A stretch of 64,000 nt of DNA, taken from Antilocapra americana. Its lineage: Eukaryota; Chordata; Mammalia; Artiodactyla; Antilocapridae. Below, piece after piece: positions 1-12,044 of this stretch (positions within the stretch are counted from its first letter, which is position 1; each line of letters starts with the position of its first letter). The stretch is from positions 2,060,957 through 2,124,956 of the forward strand of contig ML662465.1 in assembly GCA_007570785.1 (NCBI GenBank), read 5' to 3'. Position numbers and translations under genes: made by a program. Under the pieces are notes generated by a model. That model saw only the letters and a program-made list of their open reading frames with translations. It had not been told where the DNA came from and did no database searches.

Positions 1-145
1 AGGGTGTGTCCCATGCTCCTGCTGCATGGTTTTGTTGCTAAGCAAGCCTTCTTGGTTTTGTGGTTAAGCAAACCTGCTTTCTTGAGTGATGATTAACTTA
101 CGGGGGTCTCCCATACTTTTTGTTTTACTTGCAGTCTCCTAAAAA

Positions 146-355
146 GTGAAAGTCGCTCAGTAGTGTCCGACTCTTTGCGACCCCGTAGACTGTAGCCTGC
201 CAGGCTCCTCTGTCCATGGAATTCTCTAGGCAAGAATACTAGAGTGGGTGGGTAGCTGTTCCCTTCTCCAGGAGATCTTACCAACCCAGGGATGGAACCC
301 AGGTCTCCCGTACTGCAGGTGGATTCTTTACTGTCTGAGCCACCAGGGAAGCCCC
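146..355 (-). repeat. Bov-tA SINE
   Basis: Ruminant tRNA-Glu-derived SINE in reverse orientation, from GTCGCTCAGTAGTGTCCGAC through to GAGCCACCAGGGAAGCCCC, the complement of the tRNA-like head. This element class is ruminant specific and helps identify the organism. Confidence 0.93.
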
Positions 356-409
356 ACAGTCCCCTTGTAGGATTAACTGTTTAATTACTTACTTTTCCCC
401 TTTACTCTG

Positions 410-1950
410 TCCCTATCAGAATTCCAGCAGGGTTTTTTTTTTTGGTAGAAATTGAAAAGCTGATTGCAAAATTCACATGGAAATCCAAGGAGCCAAAAGG
501 AGCAAAAACTGTTTTGAAGAAGACAGTCAAACTTAGAGGATTAATGTTGATTAAGTATCTGATTAATTAGGTTAATTAAGATGACCTGATTTTAAGACAT
601 TATATAACTACCATATCAAGACAGTGTGGTGTTGGCATAAAGAAAGATCTACACGTCAATGGAATAGAATAGAGACAGCTGATTTTTGACAGACATGCAA
701 AGGCAACTCAGGGAAAATAGTCTTTTCAAAAAACAATGCTGAAATAATTAGATAACCATATTCAAAAAAGTGAACCTGAACCAACTTTGCACCGTATATA
801 AATGTTAAGATGAATCATATACCTAAACATAAAACCTAAAACTGTCACACTTCTAGAAGAAAATATAGGAAGGAACCTTCATGACCTTGGATCAGACAAA
901 GATTTCTTGGATGTGATCCATTAGAGAGCAAATTATTAATTGTACTTCAAACTTTTTAAATTCTGCTCTTTGAAATACACTTACTGCTTTGAGAATGAAA
1001 AGACAAGCCAAATACTGAGAGAAAATATTTGCATCTCACATAACTGATAAAGGGTTCGTATCTAGAACCCTTTGACTCTCAAAACTCAACAATTAGAAAA
1101 CATACAACCCAATTAAAAAAGGGACAAAAGACTTGAACATACACTTCACCAAAGAAGTTCTGTGGATGCCAGACAAGCACATGCTTATCCTTTCATTAGA
1201 CCTTAGGGAAATGCAAACTAAAATCACAGTGAGAGACCACTAAATGCCTATCAGAATATCTGTGGTGTAAAAGACTTCGTACCACGTGTTGGCAGGACAG
1301 CGGAAGGACTGGAGCACTCACCTCCTGTTGGGTATAAGATGCTGTAGCCATCTTGAAAAGCAGTGCAGCAGTCTCACGACAGCTGTTTCTCTCTCACATA
1401 TTTGTTTTTAGACTTGAGAAATGAAGGTATGTGTCCACACAAAGGCTCACACCTCAGTCTTCAGAGTAGGTTTACTTATAATGGCCCCAAACTGAGAAGA
1501 AAAGCTAATTGTCCCATGGACAGGTGAGCCGATACATGGACTGTGGTGTTATCCGTCTGATGGGGTGCTACATAGCAATAAAAAGGAATGAACCATTGCT
1601 GTGTGCTACACTATGAATGAATCTCAACACGGCCATGCCCAGTGGGGAAGCCAAGCAAAGGAGAGTGTATACTGTATGAATCCATATATACACAGTTCTG
1701 GACGGCGCATACTTAGCTGAAGTGAGGGAAAGGAGTTCAGCGGTCTCCTGGGGATATGGCACAGGGGAGGGTAGTGAGGGGTGGGAGAGGGCTTGCACGC
1801 AGACATGAGGAGACTTTTAAGGGGTGATGGATATGCTTAGTATCTTGATTGTCGTGGTGGTTTCAAGGGTGCAACGTGTATCATAACTTACTAAATTGTG
1901 CCCTTTAAAATTGTAGGTGAATTATAGCTGAACAAAGCTGTTTAAAAAAA
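410..1950 (+). repeat. Old L1 LINE 3' end (ORF2 remnant and 3' UTR)
   Basis: The first 500 bases resemble the C-terminal part of L1 ORF2 (for example GTTGGCATAAAGAAAGATCT and AATGGAATAGAATAGAGACA), followed by typical L1 3' UTR text with CAATAAAAAGGAATGAAC near 1577. Reading frames are broken throughout, so it is inactive. Confidence 0.85.
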
Positions 1951-2764
1951 ATCTTCATTTAAACTGGCTTTGCTGCTTGGTAGCTGTGTAACATGGATCA
2001 AGTCACTCAACCCCAGAGCTTTATGAATGGACCATACACGGCATGTGTTCTGTGGCCTGTCAGCGCCACGTAGGGAAGTCAACAGGTTCACAAAATGTAG
2101 CTCATTCTCTTGGTCTCATAAAGCCCTGGGTCATTAGTGTGGGACTCAATGAAAATAGACGCAGCATTCAGGAAAGGTATTCTTTCCGTCCTGTATCCAG
2201 GGCTTGCCTGGAGAGGCTCCCTCCTCAAAGTGAGGAGGCCCCCTCCTCAAAATGACTCCCAAGACAGTTGGCATTCAGTTTCCTAAAAACAAAACAAACA
2301 TGGAAACCTGAATTTTGAAGCCTTTGTAAGAGGCCCGGGAGCCCTTGGGAAGTCGGTATTTCCTCCTGATGCTGTTGTCGGAACGGTGTTGCCCACCTTG
2401 GGGGCACGAGGGGACCCCGAACCTGAACCTGACTCTTGGTTGGAATGTGTGTCGTTGATCATGTGGTTTTAAGGGCAGAAGCAAAATGTCGCCATGGTCC
2501 ACAGTTTCATGGCAGTGAGTGTCTCAAAGTTACTTGCCTTGTTAAACTCTCTGGGGGCTGGTCTTTCTGGTTTTGTGTGGTTGAACACGGCAGGTTTCAG
2601 GGAGTCATTGGGTGCAGCCTCCAGAAACCGCTGAGCGTGGGTTGCTGTGCGGCCCCTGCTGACATAGTGGCTCTGGGCTCCCCCGTCCACTGCCCGGTGC
2701 TGCCTTCCACGTCAGCGCCAGATTCACTGAGGGCCTGCCTTGCCTGAAGCTCCTAGCATTGCTT

Positions 2765-3125
2765 TTTAGATTTTTTTTTTTTTATTTTGAAGTAGTTCCA
2801 AACTCACAGGACAGTTGTAAGAATAATATAAAGAATTTCCCCTACCCTGAATCATCTGAGAGTAGGTGACCAGTTTGAAATTCCGTTACCCCTACATTCT
2901 TTAGCATGTGTTTTCTTCTAGCAAAGACATTCTCCTATATAACCACAGGACGACCATTAAAACCCACACATTAATCGATCTATCACTCACTATCATCTGG
3001 TCCACAGATCCCATTGGAGTTTCTCCAGTTGTCCCAATATTGTCTTTTTTTAGCAAAGGAGCCACCCCAGTGTCATGTGTTACATTTAGTTGTCATATAC
3101 AGTTTGTGGAAAGGACAAATTAGGT
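2765..3125 (-). repeat. L1 3' UTR fragment (L1ME/L1MB type)
   Basis: Reverse-oriented ancient L1 tail with recognisable text such as AACCACAGGACGACCATTAA and TCCAGTTGTCCCAATATTGT. Boundaries are approximate. Confidence 0.7.
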
Positions 3126-4403
3126 AGAATGTCTGAAATCTTAGATTAAAAAATTGACTCAACATTATGTCAGTGAGTAGAATAAGCAATACGATGTTCA
3201 GGCAAAAAACTAGTGAACTGAAACGCCATGTACCAAAAACAGGTTAGGGAACACCATGTCAGAGGAATGTTGGGAGTGATGGATATTTTCTGTTTGTCAG
3301 ACTTCTCCTAGCTTTGTATTTCGCATGTGGACTTACATGACCATCTCCGCTCAGGGCTCCTACTTATGGCGGGTGGCCTGTGTTAGTGGTGAGGCAGTGA
3401 TGCTATGCACCTTTCCTCTTAGTATTCCATCCTGTGTCTGCGGTCACTTTTAAATGCACCTTCTCTTTCCAAGGAGGACTCAGCGATGATCAGATGCTGG
3501 CTCCAAATAAGTTTTCCTCCTATTTTTACTGATGTCATTGCACATTCCTCCCTTTTGCTGTGATGAACAGTTAATAACCTTACTGCTGTCAGCCGGCTTG
3601 CCTTTCCAGTTAATCAAGGGGGATTACGCATGTGCCCATAACTGAAAAGTGGCATAAAATTAACATGAAAAGGAACATCTCCAACGGGACTTGATGAATT
3701 TTTGAACATATGGAATTTCACAGCAGGCAGCTGTGATGTGTGCTCAGGCTGGAGCGTCTGGGCTTCTGGAAGTTCTGCAGCCAGGAGGAAATGAATGCTG
3801 TTGCTTTCTCATCTCTGGCTCCTGGAAAGGTCACTGCGCCCAAGTCCTCCGGGGGAGGTGGGGGTGGGGTGGGGATGGTCCCTCCCAGGCTGGTGCGGAT
3901 CTGCTGAGCTGGGACCTCTGTGTGCTCCATGCTGTCCCAGGCGTGGGCCCCATTAGGTCCGGAGTGTGTTTTGCACTGCATCCCCCGCAAGGGGCGGAGC
4001 TGTGGGTGTGTGGGAGGACTGGGAGTGAGTTCCTCCGAGGGATCACCACACAGGCCACTGGCATGGACAGGGAAGCCTTTTCTTGAAGACTCGAGTTCAA
4101 ATCAGGGACTCAGGAAAGTTTTTTGTTGTTTTCACTTTCTGTCTCTGCTTTCTGTTTTATAAAGGAAATCTGATCTACCTCATGGAAAAGTTGTGCGGGT
4201 TGCACAGGGAGCTTAGGCAATTCGCCTGGCTCAGAGTACTTCCTGCTCCTTGCGGCCCCTTCCTTCCTGTGCGTCCCTCCCCAAAGCGTCCACTCTCAGA
4301 TCCCGGGGCTGGGGGTGGGGAAGTGAGCCTCAGAAGGTCCCCGTGACGTTGGTCCTTAGTGCGATGGGAATTGTGACAGGAATTCCTAAGCTCAATCTCT
4401 TTC

Positions 4404-4711
4404 TTTTTTTTTTTCTAAAATTATTTATTTTTGGCTGCGCTGAGTCTTCATTGCTGCATGGGCTTTGCTGGTTGTGGCGGGCGGGGCTGCCCGGGGTTGC
4501 AGTGCAGCCTTCTCATTGCGTTCGTCTCTCTCGTTGCAGAGCACGGACTCTGGGCACACGGCCTTCAGTGGTGACACGTGGGCTCAGTAGTTGGGGTGCA
4601 TGGGCTTAGCTAGTCTGTGGCATGTGGGATCTTCCTGGACTAGGGATTGAACTCATGTCTCCTGCATGGGCAGGCGGATTCTTTACCACTGAGCCACCAG
4701 GGAAGCCCTCT
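4404..4711 (-). repeat. CHR-type (cetartiodactyl tRNA-derived) SINE
   Basis: Reverse-oriented SINE running from the T-rich tail and TTTTTGGCTGCGCTGAGTCT to GAGCCACCAGGGAAGCCC. The family is shared by ruminants and whales. Confidence 0.85.
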
Positions 4712-6639
4712 GTAAGCTGAATTTCTGACACTGGGGCTTTCTTAGGAGATCCAGAAAGTGTGGGCATCATTTCCTTGTAGAGGGAGATTACGAGTGCTGC
4801 TGCCGAGGGGGTGTGAGTGCAGGGGAAGGCTAGCACGCCCGAGTGTGGCCGGGCTGGCCTCCAGGTGGGTGGTGGTGGTGCCTGGATCTGGTCTTGCCCC
4901 GGCTGCACGTGCAGGACGGGTTTAGGCGGTGGGGACTCAGAGGAGGGCTGCAGTGAGCAGGACAGAAGTGGTCGGAGTCCTCTTCTGACAGCAGCACAGG
5001 CTTGCACCCCTTTCAGCCCCTTCCTAAGCCCTGTTGGGAATGGGCGGCTGAGCCAGTCCCACAGGTATGAGGTATGGGCGTAGGTGAAGACCACCCAGGT
5101 GAGAACAGGCGAGGGCTGTTTATGCAGAGCTTGCTCTCTCAAGGCACTTTGGAGACTTGATGGCAGGCAGAAGAGTGGGGAAGCTCCGTTGGTGGGGGAG
5201 ACGGAAGGCCTCTGCAGTATCCTGATTGGAGGCCACCTCTCGGGAAGCGGGAGGTGGGCCAACTAGAGGCAGGACAGCCTGTGATGGGTTGGGGGAGCAT
5301 ACCTGACTTTCTCTGGTTGGGCCTGAGACAAAAATCAGGGAAGCTGTCAGTTATTAATCAAGAGTCGGTTATTCTACAGAGGTTATTGTTGGCTTACTGT
5401 AGGTGATAGGTTGGTTTCCTGGGCTGGTTGCTGCCAATTGTATCAGAGCCCTGGTTTTAGACACAGGGCTCTTTGATTGTCCGTTTGTACATTCAGTCTG
5501 TCAGAAGAATGTGTGTGACACAGTCTCTCCCTTTGAGTTGTTTGTAGTCCAGCCTCTCAGAAACTATGGTTGCTTCTCTGGTGGACCTGGGGACAGCGTG
5601 GCCTCTGTAGTCTCCCTGTGTCTTTATGGCAGGGGTCCAGCCCACACCACGCTTTGAAAACTGGTGGTGTCATTGGGATCTAGTGTACAAGTGTAGTTTT
5701 TACCCTATAGTATTTCTAATTTAAAAAAAAAAACTTTTTTTTTAAACTTACATGAGAAGAAACAATTTTTCTCACAAAAATCTAAAAATCGGGCACATGC
5801 CTGGAGCAGAAGAGCCCCGCCTCTTTCTGTGGAACGCTTGATGTCCACTTCACCCTCCGGGCCCACTGCTGTCCACATCTGTGCTTCCCGCCCGGCCTCC
5901 GTGGCAGCTGGTTTGTCGGTCTCCACAGCTCTGCTCAGACGGGCCCGAGGGAGACGCTCAGGGACAAAGCCGAGGTGCTCCATTCAGCAGGGGCGGCAGT
6001 GCTGCCCTGCAGAGCCTCCATCAGCTCCTCGATTGCCTGGATGGTTGTGGGTGGGGGCTGCCACGCATCTCAGGGGTGGGTGGTCCACTTGTTTTCAGAG
6101 GGCGAGATGAAAATGAGACGCGCATGCACAGCATCAGCAGTGGAGTTCTGCTGAGAGTGGTTGGGTTTTCTGGGATGACTCACACTGTAATTTGGACTTT
6201 GCCCCACCTCAGTACCAGCACGATGGGAGTCCTGCTGCTCTGTTGCCAGAAGTCCTGGCCAGTAGGCCTCTGGCCAGGGGAATGGCTGACGGGTAGGCGT
6301 CCTGTACTTATATGGACAGTTGGCATCTGTCCCTGTCGCCACTTCAGCCATGTTATCATGGGTTTTAGGGCACTTAATGCATGTGGCAGAGATGCTGAAA
6401 CTGTGCCAAGGGCTGTAAAGTAAGTTTTATGCCCTGTCATTTGAAGTAAGGTTCAAAAGTAGACTTCCTAACTGAAATATCCCCTTGATTTTGGGGAAAA
6501 AAAATGATGTCTATACCTGGAGACAGAAAGCCTGTTCCCTCTGCACCATCAGAGCCCTGAGCTAATCACTGTTGTCACAGGACACTGTCATTTTCCCCTT
6601 TTTTGTTTCAGACTCCTGAGGGTTAATGGCACCAGGGTG

Positions 6640-6865
6640 TATTGTTGAGTGTTGAAATATTTTTTTAATGTATTATTATGGAAACAGAGAGATGAGGAGA
6701 GAGAATAATACAATGCAGCCTCATGTACTCATCACCCGGTTAAAACAACTCATGACTAATCTTATTTTATCTGTGCTCCTAACTGCTTACCCCTGTATCA
6801 TTTTGATGTAGTTCTCAGACCTCATTGCATATTTGAGTAAGGATTTTTTCCTTTTTTTAAAAAAA
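6640..6865 (-). repeat. L1 3' UTR fragment
   Basis: Degenerate reverse L1 tail similar in layout to the one at 2765-3125 (CATGTACTCATCACCCGGTT, then CTTACCCCTGTATCATTTTG). Family assignment is tentative. Confidence 0.5.
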
Positions 6866-9800
6866 TGAATGCTCAAGTCCTTTGGTCACTGTGCCAGACC
6901 GAAGGCCACACTGTTGATTTCTGGTCCAGACTTTGTCACCTGCCCTGTGATCTTGGTTAATCTCTCTGACCCTTGGTGTTCTCTTTTGGAAAACAGACTA
7001 CTGTATCCCCTTGGCAGTCGTTCGTGAGGGCCTTTTATGAGATCCTGAGGGAACGAAACTGTAGCAGGTGCTTTACAGATGGAGAGAACTCTTGTCTAGT
7101 CTGTCTGCCCCAAGAAAGGCTGCTCTCCTTTCATGCCGGCTCTTCCCAGCACTGTTCACTGGCTGCACCATGGAAGTGCCATTGTCAGCTCCTGTCTTCC
7201 CACTCGCGTATCGCACTGTCAGTTGAGAGGATCGTCTTCCCCAGGCAGTTAATGCGAAAGCCCCAGGCTGGGACAGGACCCCTCACATATCTCTGCGGCG
7301 GCCCAGTGTGCCTGCCTGCCGGCCTCTCCCAGCCCCATCTGCTCCCCGGCCCGCTGTGCCCTAGCGCCCGTGTCTGGTCCAGGGCCGGGGCTGCCCCGTC
7401 CTCAGAGCGGCACTCAGGAGGACCACCCAGCTCGCTCCGTCAGATGAGAGGGTTCTCATGGGGCATGTTGGCCATGAGTGGTTCAGTCCCCTGGGGTCTT
7501 ATTTTTTGCTGTTATTTCCTCTGCCTAAAATAGTATTTCCTCTGCCTAAAAATTTCCTATCTGTGGTGCCTAGTTTGAAACAAAACTACTTGTTGCTCAG
7601 AAGTTAGGGCAGCAGACTTCCTGCTGCCCAAGCATGCAGTGAACCCTGTGTTCCCATAGGCTTCTGGGAAGCAGAGACTGATTAATAAGAAGTCTGTTGG
7701 TTAAATTAAAATTTGTTTTTAAAGAAAAAGAGATAATGTATACAGTGATGGCCAGAAAAAAGTCTCTCAAGATGAACTGAATCAGCCCCCACTCCTCAGA
7801 GAAGCGTCCTGTTGGTTCTCTGCTGCCCCAGCCTGTCCATTGCCCTGAGTCCCGTTTTTTCATTGCCCCTATGAGGAGGCACTTCCTGCTGCAGAAAGAG
7901 CAATTCTGTTATATTTTGAGCCCTTTAGTTCAGTTCCTCCCGTAGCTGTGACCTGGCCGAATGGTCAGGGCTGGACCTCCTCTCTTGCCCGAGAGATGTT
8001 GACCAGGCCCAGCTCCATGCGTATCCTTTGGGGATGGCCCTCTGACATCCTTCCCAGGCCCCGCCTGCACACTCACTGTCCCGTATTGGCCGGGTCTCTC
8101 TTTGTGATTCTAAGGGCAAGTTCTAGAGGAATTAGATGTGACCTAGATGTAACTCCACCTTCTGGAGTGAGTGTTCTTGCAGCGGTGAAATGAGCCCTGC
8201 ATTTTCAGGCCTGCTGTTCTCAGCCCAACAGTAGAACTTCACTACAGCCCACAGGAAAGGCATGGGTACACCCGCTGTGCGTACAGCGGGAGGGAGCACA
8301 GGGGCCCGAGGATCTGCAGACCCTTGCCTGGTGCAGCCATGGTGCTGAGCATGGTCATCCCACCTTGCTGACTGCTGGTCATCGGTGTGGGAGGACCCAG
8401 CCTCTGATCCAGCACTACCCACAAAAACCTGATACATTGACACCTAACCTAAAGCCTATCGTTTTTCCTCAATTTGTTTGGAATCTGAAGGGAAGAGCCA
8501 TGTTGTTTGTTAGTTTCCCGAAAGTGGTAGAACCAAGACTGGAACTAGGTGTTTCAGAATCACGTGATACGCTCGGTGTCTCATGCCTGGTATCGTGACC
8601 CTGGACTCCCTGGATACTGCGGCCAGATGAATCATCAGGCAGATACGTAGCCCAGACTTGCCAGCCGTAGCTTCTCTTCTGTGGGCTCCAGGGAGAGGGG
8701 GCAGAGCAGTGAAAAGTAGCTGGTTTGAAGGCTTGATTTTGGGAAGGACAGATCTGTGTTGCCTTGACCCTAATGGGCGCGTCGGGGATCTTGGTAGCAA
8801 GCTAGAGTTCCCAATTCTGGCTACCTTAGAAAGAAGTGTATGGAAGGCTGTTGGGAAGGGAACACACAGGACTGGTAGAGGGCTCGTGGCCGGGCTGGGG
8901 AACGGGCAGGGGGAACCCATGGTCACCAGGCTCAGGAAGCGCAGCAGCACCTCAGGGTCACAGCCCCTCTCCCTCTGCAGCGGCTGCTCTGGAACCGCCC
9001 CCAGCCAGCCCTCAGGGTCGCTCGCCCAGACTGAGGGTGTCTGATAGGCTGTGGTGGGTCCTGGGCCCATTGTTGGCTGAGCTGGTACCGGACCCCCAGC
9101 TTCCTGCCCTCTGGTTCGCTGGTTGTGGGGTTCTCCCCCCACCCATCAAAGTCACACAGACGGCAGAAAAACTCCAGGATAGAGCAGCCAGCTCTGGGAG
9201 CTGGAACAACGTGGGAGGGGGAGGATGTGCTTGAGGACTCTGGGAGGACGGAGACAGAGCCCAGGACCCTTGTCTGCGGGCAGGGGCAGGGAGGGACGGG
9301 CCTGGGATGCCTGAGGTGGGGTCGGGGCGGCGAGGAGAGAGGGTTGAAGGGGAGGTTCCCAGATATGTGTGAGGCCGGGCCTGAGGCACCAGGTGGCCTT
9401 CAGGGATTCGAGGAAGGGAGAGGCAAAGGCGGGCCTCGGGGTCCCCAGAGGGGCAGGGCGGGCCTGGGCTGGCCCTCCCACTGCCTCGGTTGCCCCCAAG
9501 AAGTCCAGTTGGGGAGGGGGTGTTGCTGAACAGGAGAAAAGCTTATCCCCACGTAATGACGCGGTACAGCGTGTCTGTGGGAGCCACGTGCAGGTCAGCC
9601 GAGGTGAGGACTGTGGCCGAGCCCTGACAGACACCCAACTCACAGAGGGCCGGGTGAGCGGGGCGGACAGGAGCCCCCGAGCAGGGCGTGGGCTGCTGCG
9701 GGAAGGACAGTGATAGGAAGTGGGTTTTTTTTTTTTTCTTAGATGAAAATATTTTGAAAACATTTATGTTTCTGAAAAGTGAGGCTGGACAACGAACCAG

Positions 9801-10856
9801 AGGCGGTGGGCGAGGGGAAGCGCAGGGCGGCTATTAGCTCATCTCTGCAGACGGGCTTTCTGGAAAGTCCGAGGCAGCAGAAGGCTTTTGATCCGCCCCC
9901 AGAGTACATTTTTCTGAATGGCACCCAGGAGAGGCCTTTTCAGTGGAAAAAGTGAATTCTCATTTTCAGAGGAGGTGGGACTTGCCGCTGTGTGTCCCTT
10001 GGGGTAGACGGGGTGGCTCCTGTCCGTCAGCAGAAGGGGGGCCTCGGTGCCTGGGCCCCCTCCCCGTGGTGGAGGCGCTCTGCGTGGCGTGGGAGAGCAG
10101 GAGCGCACCAGAGCAGCTCTTGGAAAAAAGTGTCCTGCGAGTTGGCTTTCGTAACTAGTGAGAAGGAGGGCCCTCGCTCAGAGGCACGGAGGCAGGAGAC
10201 GTGAGCGTGCCTCACTCCTCTGGTCACAGTCTTACAGCGTCTGTGGCCACATCATCACACTGCTGTCACAATTTTTGCCATGTCCATGTACCATCTGTTT
10301 ATTGATAGGAATTTTTTCTTTCAAGTACTTTTTTTTTTTTTATCCTAAGCAACTTAAATCTAGGAAGGTCAGACCCCCACTGTGATGCACATCTTCGTAT
10401 TTCTGTCCGGTCTCCGTCAGCTTTGCTGGGCCGCCTCAGCTGTGCTTGTGACACAGCTGTTGCCCTTACATTGGCCATGACCTCCACTGCCACCAGAGTG
10501 ACCTTTTATTTTTCTAGACTTTGACAGTATTTAGCAGTTCAAAGAGCTTACACATACCTCTCTCTGTAAGAAGCCAAACAGATATCAAGTGCCCTGGGAT
10601 GACCCCCGGCTCACTTTAGTTCCCTTCCTAGCAGTGGCCTTGGTCATCAGTGTGGTAGATAACCTTCCTGCCCTTTTTCTGCAACATTTTGTTTTGTGGG
10701 TTTTCTTATTGTTTTATTCATAAATGTTATGTTGTCTTGTTTTCCTGCTTTTTTTTTTCTTAGAGTGATTTTTTTCCTAAGGCACAAATCTTTTGAAATT
10801 TATTATTTTAGTAAGTGAAAACAGTAATACATGCTCTGGGTTTAAAAGTCTCACAG

Positions 10857-10968
10857 GGACTTCCCTAGTGGTCCAGTGATTAAACCCTGCACTTCTGTTG
10901 CGAGGTTTGATCCCTGGTTGGGGAACTGAGATCCTGCATGCTGAGATGTGACCAAAAAAAAAAAAAAG
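10857..10968 (+). repeat. CHR-type SINE, short
   Basis: Forward tRNA-like head (GGGACTTCCCTAGTGGTCCA) followed by a short body and an A14 tail at about 10955-10968. Confidence 0.8.
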
Positions 10969-11922
10969 GCAGTGTCTCTTAGTTCAGCAGGGTGATTCCA
11001 GGTCACAAGGCTGACCACATCCCTCCTCTGCTCCCAGCTCTGAAAGGCTCCCATGGCCCCCTGGAGGACAGACACATACTCTGTACCCCTAGCCCACGGG
11101 GCCCTGGGCCCTCAGGCTCCCGCTTTCTGCTGCAGCCTCCGCAGCCCTCCCAGCTGCCTCTCCTCCCCCGCCAGTCTGCTGTCCATCCCCCCCCCCGCCC
11201 CTGCAGAGCTCCCCAGGCTCTGTCCAGGGCTGATGGACTGATGGCCCTGGAGAAGGGTGCTGGCTTCCTTGTGCATCTCTGGGCAGCACCTCCTGCCATC
11301 AGGGGCAGCAGGAGGTGGCTGGCACTCAGGTCAGGGGCTCCCAGTGAACCCTGGGCAAGTCTGCCCCCCTCTGCAGGCAGGATGGATTCACAACTGTGTG
11401 AAAAGTGCTCAAATCAGGGCCTTCCCCGGGATGGATGTGCTTTGTGAGCGGCTGTTCCTACCGTGGGTTGTTGCTCTTCACTGTTGCAGCCCCGGGCTGT
11501 GGGCCTGCGGGTCAGTGTTCAATCTGTGCTTGCATGTCGGATGGAAGAGGGAGGGACAGAGGTGGGCGTGATACCTGCGTGAGGTGGGCAGGGAGGAACA
11601 GAGGCATTTCGGAGGAGTCAGGTGTGATGCCTACTGCACTGAGGTGCCCGGTGGGGATGGTGACCGGGCAGCGGGGAGCTAGGGGTGGCGGGGCGGGGAG
11701 GAGGCCGGGGGCCACCAGCCGAGACAGGAAGACCTCTCCGCCTCCCTATCTGAGCGCTCCAGGAAGGAGGACGCCGCAGGCGTCAGCACTCACCCAGCAG
11801 GGCTGGGGCCTTTGCCCGGTTGTGGCTTTGCTGCCTCGTGTTCAGGTTGATGGCAGATTGAAACAAGCCACACTTTTGATGCAGTGCCCTCCGCCTGTTT
11901 CCTTTCGCCTGTTTATTTCCAG

Positions 11923-12044
11923 GTAATGCTGCCGTGGAGAGGTTGGAGGACTTCATCAACAACATTAACAGCGTCTTGGAGTCCCTGTACATAGAGATAA
12001 AGAAGGGTGTCACAGAAGATGATGGGAGGCCCATTTACGCGCTG
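11923..12044 (+). CDS. NSMCE1: NSMCE1 coding exon 3 (residues 46-86)
   Basis: The acceptor AG is at 11921-11922 and the donor GTGAGA begins at 12045. The first two bases (GT) finish a split Arg codon and the exon then encodes 40 residues, including the motif [19 protein letters not shown]. This is part of the N-terminal winged-helix region that contacts NSMCE3. Exon numbering follows the human gene from memory. Confidence 0.96.

Larger units (their letters stand above)
1..11922 (+). other. NSMCE1: NSMCE1 intron upstream of exon 3 (partial)
   Basis: The acceptor at 11921-11922 receives a split codon, so this whole stretch is intronic in NSMCE1. Apart from the repeats listed separately (SINEs, L1 pieces, a MIR near 6.9-7.05 kb) it holds GC-rich unique sequence, most marked at about 8.7-9.7 kb. 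I see no exon, no RNA gene and no CpG-dense promoter in it. The reading frames at 4.6-5.3 kb and 8.5-9.7 kb look like chance products of GC-rich DNA. Confidence 0.8.

Noticed and set aside
146..355. tRNA-Glu-like sequences in the many Bov-tA and CHR copies
   Set aside because: These are SINE heads with mutated promoter boxes and SINE bodies attached, not tRNA genes.
4606..5262. 218-residue antisense open frame
   Set aside because: Its C-terminal part is a translation of the CHR-type SINE tRNA-like head (the GGSVVKNPPAHAG-type string seen in many ruminant frames), so it is not a gene.
8510..9142. 210-residue antisense open frame
   Set aside because: Same chance pattern in GC-rich intron; overlapping open frames exist on the other strand as well.
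1..11922. Missing N-terminal NSMCE1 coding exon inside the window
   Set aside because: I looked for a segment encoding the expected start (a VHRRFLQLLMTHG-like string) and found none, so it probably lies to the left.
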